DNA from: Planctomycetia bacterium
GTDB lineage: Bacteria > Planctomycetota > Phycisphaerae > Phycisphaerales > SM1A02
Direction: 5' to 3'
Length of the DNA stretch: 12,043 nt
Assembly: GCA_005798965.1 (NCBI GenBank)
Contig: SYIB01000326.1
Span: forward strand, 1 to 12,043
Shown: positions 7,181-12,043 of the stretch, in pieces
Layout: each line of letters starts with the position of its first letter
Position numbering within the stretch: the first letter of the stretch is position 1
Notes under the pieces: generated by a model
Databases searched by the model: none
Told to the model about the DNA's origin: nothing
Seen by the model: the letters and a program-made list of their open reading frames with translations, nothing else
Program-made: the position numbers and the translations under genes

Positions 7181-8001
7181 GGCGCTGGCCGCCGCTGCTT
7201 GACCTGCACGTCGAGCTTCGCGGCGTGGACCATGCTGCCCGGCGGCACGCTCTCGGTCACGAAGACGCCACCGGCGATCGTGCTGTCGGCACCGATCACC
7301 GTGGTGCCGCCGAGGATCGTGGCGTTCGCGTAGACCGTCACGCCATCCTCGAGCGTGGGATGCCTGCGCTGGCCCTTCACGGCGCGCCCCGCATCATCGG
7401 TGGGGAATCGCAGCGCGCCGAGCGTGACGCCTTGGTAGATCGTGCACTGGCGGCCGATGATGGTGGTTTCGCCGATCACCACGCCGCTGCCGTGATCGAT
7501 GAAAAAGCCCTCGCCGATCGTGGCTCCAGGATGCAGGTCGATGCCGGTCTCGGAATGGGCGATCTCGCCCATGAGCCGTGGGATGACGGGCAGGCCCAGA
7601 CACCAAAGCACGTGCGCGATGCGGTGGGTGAGCAGCGCACGGACGCCGGGGTAGCAGATGGGGATCTCGTCGGTGCAGTGCGCCGCAGGATCGCGGTCAA
7701 AGGCCGCCTGCACATCGCTCGCGACGAGGGTCGCTATGGATGGCCGTGCGCTGCCGAGCTCGGCAAGCAGCTCCTTGGAGCGCGCGAGGGCCGCCGGACG
7801 ATCGAGGGCGCTGCCGCCACGCAGCGCACAGTGCTCCAGCGCCGACTCGGCCTGCGTGCGCAGGATGTCGCACCCTCGCTGGAAACAGTCATCCGAGGAA
7901 TGCCCGAAGCCGTGGTGGTCATTGAGGAAGGCACCGCGCATCCAGCGCAGCACTTCCTCGATGGCGAGGCGTTCCGGGAACGAGCGTCCGTGCGCATCCA
8001 T
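7177..8001 (-). CDS. cysE: Serine O-acetyltransferase CysE
   Basis: This 274-residue cytosolic enzyme transfers acetyl from acetyl-CoA to L-serine, giving O-acetylserine, the first step of cysteine synthesis. The N-terminal helical domain (about 1-130) ends in HRIAH (127-131). The left-handed beta-helix of hexapeptide repeats follows: GIDLHPGATIGEGFFIDHGSG places the catalytic pair at D155 and H170, and RRHP gives H214. A roughly ten-residue longer loop (198-212) before RRHP differs from E. coli CysE. The tail is short and ends KLDVQVKQRRPAP without the usual GVPA motif before it, so the regulatory C-terminus that binds cysteine synthase in E. coli may be absent. The gene begins 23 bp after the EF-hand protein gene and overlaps the permease by 4 bp. 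No clear ribosome site precedes ATG 8001. Confidence 0.94.
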   Translation of the reverse strand: MDAHGRSFPERLAIEEVLRWMRGAFLNDHHGFGHSSDDCFQRGCDILRTQAESALEHCALRGGSALDRPAALARSKELLAELGSARPSIATLVASDVQAAFDRDPAAHCTDEIPICYPGVRALLTHRIAHVLWCLGLPVIPRLMGEIAHSETGIDLHPGATIGEGFFIDHGSGVVIGETTIIGRQCTIYQGVTLGALRFPTDDAGRAVKGQRRHPTLEDGVTVYANATILGGTTVIGADSTIAGGVFVTESVPPGSMVHAAKLDVQVKQRRPAP

Positions 8002-8024
8002 GCGACGCAGTATCGCAGATCGGA

Positions 8025-9887
8025 TCAGGCGCCGTTGTCACCGGCCCGGCCGCCCTGGCCACCACCCTGACCGCCCTGACCGCCACGGAAGCGATTGCGG
8101 AAGTCCTCAAACATCTTGGTGCGCTCGGCTTCGTCGAGCGTGCCGTCCTTGTTCGCGTCGAACTCCTTGGCGCGCTCCCGGAACTGCTCGGGCATTTCGC
8201 TGATCTTGCCGCTGCCGAAGTTGCCGCCCATGCCACCGGGGCCGCCACCCATGCCGCCGCGACCGCCGCGCTCGTTGCCCTTCGGCAGAGCCTCGAACTG
8301 CTCAGGCGTGAGCAGCGCCTTGAGGCGCGATTGATAGCTCTCGGCGAGCTTGGCGCGGTCGTCGAATGCATCACGGACCGGGTCGGGCTGGCCTTCGTCG
8401 CCACCGCGGCCGCGGCCCATCATGTTCGACCAGGAGCCCGTGCCGTTCATCATGGACAAGCCGCGTTGCATGTCTTCCTTGGTGCGGTCGACTTCCTGCT
8501 TCTTGGTCGCCGACACGATGCGATCGTTGACCGCCATCAGCTCGCGCTCATACTGCGAGGCCAGGTCGGTGATCGCAGCAACCGTCTCAGCCGAGAGACC
8601 CTCGATCTTGTTGGCCTCCTCGAACATCTTCTGGGTGGCCGTGGTGTTGTAGGTCCGCTGGTAGCCGGCCTTGAGCGCGGCGAGGTTGAACTTCGCCCCG
8701 TCTTCGGGTGGCAGGGCCTGCGTGATCTCGGTCCGGAAGCGCTCGTTGATGTCGCGGACCGACTTGCGCATGGAGATCTGCTGATCGACGATGCGCGTCG
8801 ATTCCTGCGAGTTGGCGTCGAGCATCGACTTCAGCAGGCGCGGCTCGCTCGACTCGAGGAACTCGTCGCGGGCCTTGAGGGCGCCGTCGAGCTGGAGCTC
8901 GTAGTTGTCGAGGATCGGCTTGGTCGCATCGATGCCTGCCTGCGTCAGTTCGGCGTCATCGAGCACGAAGATCAGGTTGGTGCTCTCGGCGCTCAGGATG
9001 CCATTGCCCATGGCGCGTTCGCGGCGCAGGAAGCGCTCGAAGGCGTCCCAGTTGGCAAGCTGCTCGGGACGCAGCACACCCTTCACGCCGTCGACGAGTT
9101 CCTTGCGAAGCTCGACCTTCTTGGTGAGGAAGGAGTTGCTGGCATCGACGATCTCCTTCATGATGCGGCGCTGCTCGGCATCTTGGCCGTTGGCGGCGCG
9201 CTCCGCGGTCACGTCCTGCTGCAGCTTGTCCATGCGCTCCTGGAAGAGCTTGCGGCGCACCTCGGGGTCGATCTCGGCGCCGCCGTTCTCCTGCTGCAGC
9301 GCCTCCATGTCCTTCTGCACGCCTTCGAACAGGTCGCGCATGCGCTCCTGCATGCCGCCGCCCATGAAGGACTGCATGATCGAGCGCATCGAGTCCTGCA
9401 TGACCGTGCGGGTCTCCTCGGCGAGCGGCTCGAAGGCATCGGTGTAGTCGGTGATGAAAGTCTCAACGACGGTGACTTGGCCATCGTCGAGCTTGAGCTG
9501 GTCTTGGATGACCGGCACATCGCGCTTCATGAAGTCGGGCTCCATGCGGCTGGTGAACTGGCGCATCAGGCCGCCCATGCCGCCCATGCGGCCCATGCCG
9601 CCGCCACCGAATCCGCCGCGATCGCCGCGACCGCCCTGACCACCCTGACCACCCTGACCGCCCTGACCACCCTGCGCGCCATCCTGCTGGCCTTGGCCGC
9701 CCTCAGCACCGCCCTGCTGGTCACGGCGCTGCCGGCGCTGGCCGCCACCCTGACCACCCTGACCACCCTGACCACCCTGCTGCCCAGCCGGTGCATCCTG
9801 CGGGATGGCGACGACGACATCGCTCAACAGGGTGATGGACGCGGCGAGCGCGATGGCGCAAAGACGAACGATGGTCGGGCTGGTCAT
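8025..9887 (-). CDS. Secreted Gly/Gln-rich EF-hand protein with three helical LxPE modules
   Basis: A 620-residue exported protein of unknown function. Residues 1-27 look like a signal peptide (hydrophobic core ending VVVA-IPQ). Residues 33-108 are low complexity, first GGQ repeats, then Met-Gly runs (MGRMGGMGGLM). Residues 120-535 are mostly charged helix and seem to hold three related modules, beginning near L133 (LDDGQV), L309 (LDDAEL) and L431 (LSAETV) and ending at LRPEQ (272), LPPED (392) and LTPEQ (526). The LTPEQ sequence recalls the LTxxQ motif of periplasmic Spy/CpxP-type proteins, a resemblance only. A second Gly-Met stretch (541-560) precedes one canonical EF-hand loop, DANKDGTLDEAE (577-588), with all calcium-ligand positions filled. 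The tail is again GGQ-rich. Such secreted EF-hand proteins are common in planctomycetes. AGGA lies 8 bases before ATG 9887. Confidence 0.85.
   Translation of the reverse strand: MTSPTIVRLCAIALAASITLLSDVVVAIPQDAPAGQQGGQGGQGGQGGGQRRQRRDQQGGAEGGQGQQDGAQGGQGGQGGQGGQGGRGDRGGFGGGGMGRMGGMGGLMRQFTSRMEPDFMKRDVPVIQDQLKLDDGQVTVVETFITDYTDAFEPLAEETRTVMQDSMRSIMQSFMGGGMQERMRDLFEGVQKDMEALQQENGGAEIDPEVRRKLFQERMDKLQQDVTAERAANGQDAEQRRIMKEIVDASNSFLTKKVELRKELVDGVKGVLRPEQLANWDAFERFLRRERAMGNGILSAESTNLIFVLDDAELTQAGIDATKPILDNYELQLDGALKARDEFLESSEPRLLKSMLDANSQESTRIVDQQISMRKSVRDINERFRTEITQALPPEDGAKFNLAALKAGYQRTYNTTATQKMFEEANKIEGLSAETVAAITDLASQYERELMAVNDRIVSATKKQEVDRTKEDMQRGLSMMNGTGSWSNMMGRGRGGDEGQPDPVRDAFDDRAKLAESYQSRLKALLTPEQFEALPKGNERGGRGGMGGGPGGMGGNFGSGKISEMPEQFRERAKEFDANKDGTLDEAERTKMFEDFRNRFRGGQGGQGGGQGGRAGDNGA
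9631..9675. repeat. 9-bp tandem repeat, five units, within the EF-hand protein gene
   Basis: Five consecutive 9-bp units of the form CC(A/G)CCCTG(A/C) encode part of the Gly-Gln-Gly run near the protein N-terminus. The units differ only at one or two bases, so they are nearly identical at DNA level, and the length keeps the reading frame when a unit is gained or lost. Confidence 0.85.
9745..9780. repeat. 9-bp tandem repeat, four units, within the EF-hand protein gene
   Basis: Three identical CCACCCTGA units and a fourth differing in the last base encode the first Gly-Gln-Gly run of the protein, just after the signal peptide. It is the same unit as the array at 9631-9675, and two more copies sit at 8062-8079 near the C-terminal end of the gene. 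Confidence 0.85.
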
Positions 9888-9895
9888 GGTCTGGA

Positions 9896-9899
9896 TCCT
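9896..9899 (-). promoter_or_regulatory. Shine-Dalgarno site for the EF-hand protein gene
   Basis: On the minus strand AGGA is followed after 8 bases by ATG 9887. It supports this start over internal ATGs, and the signal peptide begins directly at this Met. Confidence 0.55.
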
Positions 9900-9954
9900 A
9901 GATGGACAGGCTCGGACTCCGAATGAGCCCGATCAGGGAAGGTTGTCCTGTCGT

Positions 9955-9979
9955 GCATACTGGCGGAACGCCAGCATGC
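9955..9979. promoter_or_regulatory. Hairpin in the leader of the EF-hand protein gene
   Basis: CTGGCG (9960-9965) and CGCCAG (9969-9974) pair perfectly around a GAA loop. GCAT (9955-9958) and ATGC (9976-9979) extend the stem across one mismatch, giving ten pairs. It lies 68-92 bases upstream of ATG 9887. It may be a leader RNA structure or an operator. No T-run follows in either direction, so it is not a classical terminator. The GAA loop is the same as in the xerC palindrome. Confidence 0.4.
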
Positions 9980-10137
9980 GAGAAGGCTGAGTTTGTTCGA
10001 ACGATGCGGGGCGGCCGATTCGCTCGGCTGCGACCCTCAGCTCCGCTCGGCGGGGAAAAGGATCTTCACCACCGCATGAGGAGGCGCCACCCTGGCCGAA
10101 GTCATCGGTGCAAGTGGCTCATTGGCAGATATTTATG

Positions 10138-11352
10138 TCATTTGGATGCGGGCGCCAGTTCGTAGATGGAGCCCGGACCGTCGGCGCCACCTTCCGTGCA
10201 GCACATCAGGAGCGTGCCATCGTTGAGTTCGCCAAAGCTGGCGATGCAGAACCGCTTGCGGAAGAGCCGCACGGGTTCGTTGGTCAGTGCGTTGGCCGTG
10301 GTGTCGTAACGCAGGCCCCACACGGTGCCGTACTGATAATCGCCATACACATAGACCCCCTGCATCGACGGATGCTTGGAGCCGCGGTACACGAAGCCGC
10401 CGGTCACGCTGATCCCTTCACTGTGGTCGTACTCGGCGACGGGCTCCTCGAAGCGCGACACATCGTCGCTCGCATCCTTGACGCCGCGTGTGGCATGGCG
10501 CCCTTCGCGCGGACGCCATCCGTAATTCTTCCCCTTTCGGATGAGGTCGATCTCCTCCCACTTGTTCTGGCCGACGTCGCCGCCCCACAGATCGCCCGTC
10601 GAACGATCGAAGCTCATGCGCCACACGTTGCGCAGGCCGCTCGCCCAGATCTCCGGCTTGATGCCAGCCTGACCAACGAATGGATTGTCGGTCGGCACCG
10701 AATAGGTCTGCCCCGCCTCCACGCGATCGACATCGATGCGGATGACCTTCGCGAGCCACGTGTTCATGTCTTGGCCGTGGCCCCACGGATCGTTGCCACT
10801 GCCGCCGTCGCCGAAGGACAGGTAGAGCATGCCATCGGGGCCAAAGGCGACCGTGCCGCCGTTGTGATTCCACTCGAAGCTCGGCTGCTCGAGGATGATC
10901 GTGGCGGTCTTCGGGTCGGGCTTGCCATCCTCACCCACCTTCATGCTCGCGAGCACCTCGCGCATCGGCGCATCGGCCGAGTAGTAGAGGAACACGCGGC
11001 GATCGGTGGCGAACTTGGGATGGAACGCCATCGAGAGGAGGCCCTGCTCGTTGAACTGGTCGTTCACTGGATCGCTGTAGTCGAGCCACGTCGTGGTCGT
11101 GACGGCATCCTTGCTGCGGTCGAGCTCGACAATGCGGCCGGACTGCTCGGCGATGTAGACAAGATCGTTGCTGTCGGGGCGCTGCACGATCTGGATGGGG
11201 CGGCGCAGCTTCGCCTCCTTCCAGATGCGGGATGCGGTGATCCTCGGGATGCCCGACTCCGCGGCGACCGGCGCTTGGACGGACGCACCGACAGACGCTG
11301 GATCCTGGGGCAACGCGGCGAGGCTCACGACGATCAGCAGTGAAGACAGCAT
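10138..11352 (-). CDS. Secreted PQQ-dependent sugar dehydrogenase (glucose/sorbosone dehydrogenase family)
   Basis: A 404-residue exported beta-propeller enzyme of the GSDH family, whose members oxidise aldose sugars at C1 using pyrroloquinoline quinone. A signal peptide is likely within residues 1-20 (SSLLIVVSLAA). Family landmarks are RPIQIVQRP (51-59), GLLSMAFHP (104-112), WNHNGGTVAFGPDGMLYLSFGDGG (161-184), where H163 corresponds to the catalytic histidine, DNPFVG (222-227), EIWASGLRN (234-242) with R241 at the expected cofactor-contact position, and GKNYGWRPREG (274-284). Length is normal. The actual substrate cannot be read from the sequence, and some relatives have lost PQQ activity. 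ATG 11352 lacks a clear ribosome site. It diverges from the DUF1080 gene with only 32 bp between start codons, suggesting a joint role in extracytoplasmic carbohydrate use. Confidence 0.9.
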   Translation of the reverse strand: MLSSLLIVVSLAALPQDPASVGASVQAPVAAESGIPRITASRIWKEAKLRRPIQIVQRPDSNDLVYIAEQSGRIVELDRSKDAVTTTTWLDYSDPVNDQFNEQGLLSMAFHPKFATDRRVFLYYSADAPMREVLASMKVGEDGKPDPKTATIILEQPSFEWNHNGGTVAFGPDGMLYLSFGDGGSGNDPWGHGQDMNTWLAKVIRIDVDRVEAGQTYSVPTDNPFVGQAGIKPEIWASGLRNVWRMSFDRSTGDLWGGDVGQNKWEEIDLIRKGKNYGWRPREGRHATRGVKDASDDVSRFEEPVAEYDHSEGISVTGGFVYRGSKHPSMQGVYVYGDYQYGTVWGLRYDTTANALTNEPVRLFRKRFCIASFGELNDGTLLMCCTEGGADGPGSIYELAPASK

Positions 11353-11384
11353 GGTGCGTGAAGGATAGGCGGTAGGCTTCCCTC
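11353..11384. promoter_or_regulatory. 32-bp divergent start region of the dehydrogenase and DUF1080 genes
   Basis: The two start codons face away from each other across only 32 bp. This is too short for two full promoters with leaders, so at least one promoter must lie within the opposite gene, or the promoters overlap. A weak TAGG ends 8 bases before ATG 11385. No clear -10/-35 pair is visible. Confidence 0.5.
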
Positions 11385-12043
11385 ATGACCCGATGCACTG
11401 CGTGCCTTGTCGTTGCCTCGATCGCCGCCATGGGGATGTGCGCCATGAGCCAGGACGCTGCGCCGCCGGTGGCAGCGCCGAAGGCCGCGGCGCAGCAGGC
11501 ATCGGCCCCGACCGCGGGCTTCACCAGCCTCTTCGACGGCCGCACGCTGACTGGATGGGGCGGCGACACCGTGGGCTACGTCGTCGAGGACGGCGCGATC
11601 AAGTGCACCCCTGCCGGGCGCAACCTGCACACCGAAGGCGAGTACCGCGACTTCCACCTGAAGCTCCAGTTCAAGCTCGCACCCGGCAGCAACAACGGCA
11701 TCGGGATCCGCGCACCCAAGGATGGCGACGCCGCCTTCGAGGGCATGGAAATCCAAGTCCTCGACGACACCGCAGCAAAGTGGAAGGACCTGAAGGAGTG
11801 GCAGTTCTGCTGCAGCGTGTACGGCGTGGTTGCGGCGCGTCGTGGCCACCTCAAGCCGGTGGGCGAGTGGAACGAGGAAGAGATCATCGCCAAGGGATCG
11901 CGCATCACGGTCAAGCTCAACGGCCACCAGGTGCTCGATGCCGACGTTGCTGAAGCCTCGCGTGGCGGCACGCCCGACGGTCGCGATCACCCTGGCCTGA
12001 AGCGCGCAAGCGGCCACATCCACTTCTGCGGTCACGGCGACCC
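11385..12043 (+). CDS. Secreted DUF1080 (3-keto-disaccharide hydrolase-type) protein, 3'-truncated by window
   Basis: An open frame from ATG 11385 runs without stop to the window edge, giving 219 codons; the C-terminus lies outside. Residues 1-22 resemble a signal peptide (CLVVASIAAMGMCAMSQ), followed by an Ala/Pro linker. From residue 46 it follows the DUF1080 jelly-roll pattern: FTSLFDGRTLTGWGG (46-60), YVVEDGAIKC (65-74), GEYRDFHLKLQFKLAPGSNN (85-104), GIGIRAP (105-111), GMEIQVLDD (120-128), PVGEWN (158-163), KLNG (177-180) and GHIHFCGHGD (210-219). The domain belongs to the concanavalin-like glucanase fold; characterised members cleave 3-keto-glycosides, and the family is greatly expanded in planctomycetes. 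The usual glutamine/glycine stretch before SVYGV reads WQFCC here. Only a small part of the domain should be missing. It diverges from the sugar dehydrogenase gene. Confidence 0.88.
   Translation, partial: MTRCTACLVVASIAAMGMCAMSQDAAPPVAAPKAAAQQASAPTAGFTSLFDGRTLTGWGGDTVGYVVEDGAIKCTPAGRNLHTEGEYRDFHLKLQFKLAPGSNNGIGIRAPKDGDAAFEGMEIQVLDDTAAKWKDLKEWQFCCSVYGVVAARRGHLKPVGEWNEEEIIAKGSRITVKLNGHQVLDADVAEASRGGTPDGRDHPGLKRASGHIHFCGHGD

Larger units (their letters stand above)
9888..10137. other. Intergenic region upstream of the EF-hand gene string
   Basis: This 250-bp gap between two minus-strand genes probably contains the promoter of the EF-hand protein/cysE/ampG gene string and the end of the sugar dehydrogenase transcript. 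It has a strong hairpin at 9955-9979 and a smaller GGCTC/GAGCC inverted repeat around 9909-9928. An AT-rich patch (about 10125-10140) sits at the dehydrogenase stop. No convincing -35/-10 pair or intrinsic terminator could be picked out by eye, and no small gene is supported. Confidence 0.45.

Noticed and set aside
9631..9780. Repeats considered as a CRISPR array or collagen-like domain
   Set aside because: Units are 9 bp with no spacers, and they code for GGQ triplets lacking the prolines of collagen.
8331..9926. A 531-codon plus-strand frame antisense to the EF-hand protein gene
   Set aside because: Its Ala/Leu/His-rich translation mirrors the sense repeats; the sense frame has a signal peptide, an EF-hand and a ribosome site.
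10108..11343. A 411-codon plus-strand frame antisense to the sugar dehydrogenase
   Set aside because: The sense frame matches the dehydrogenase family along its full length; the antisense one has no domain.

Overview
The window is GC-rich and gene-dense chromosomal DNA with seven complete protein genes, one protein gene cut by the right edge, and one tRNA gene. The best guess for the host is a planctomycete-like bacterium, possibly near the Phycisphaerae. This rests on a secreted EF-hand/Gly-Gln-rich protein, a DUF1080 (3-keto-disaccharide hydrolase-type) protein beside a secreted PQQ-type sugar dehydrogenase, weak or absent Shine-Dalgarno sites at most starts, and the high GC. It is an inference from gene content, not a phylogenetic result. 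All seven complete protein genes end in TGA.

Left part (1-1400): a XerC-type tyrosine recombinase on the minus strand (54-1031) with all six catalytic residues. A perfect 8-bp palindrome lies just upstream of its start. A short intergenic stretch leads to a complete tRNA-Lys(UUU) gene on the plus strand (1294-1366).

Centre-left (1385-5808): a two-gene plus-strand module begins only 18 bp after the tRNA. It consists of a large SNF2/SWI2-family helicase-like ATPase (1385-4624) and, overlapping it by an ATGA, a SWIM zinc-finger protein (4621-5808). This pairing recurs in bacteria, and the two products probably act together on DNA or nucleoprotein; the exact role is not known.

Centre-right (5771-9887, minus strand): a compact gene string transcribed right to left. 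It holds a secreted repeat-containing EF-hand protein (8025-9887), serine O-acetyltransferase cysE (7177-8001), and an AmpG-like muropeptide permease (5771-7180) that overlaps cysE by 4 bp. The permease gene runs 38 bp into the 3' end of the SWIM gene from the opposite side. CysE makes O-acetylserine for cysteine synthesis, and AmpG imports cell-wall turnover products. Their coupling links sulfur amino-acid supply with peptidoglycan recycling only by gene arrangement.

Right part (10138-12043): a secreted PQQ-type glucose/sorbosone dehydrogenase (minus) and a secreted DUF1080 protein (plus, truncated by the window end) diverge from a 32-bp spacer. They look like a small extracytoplasmic carbohydrate-processing pair.

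I see no CRISPR array, insertion sequence, prophage or rRNA. The least explained items are the SNF2/SWIM pair fused to a tRNA unit, the three-module EF-hand protein, and two palindromic leaders with GAA loops.
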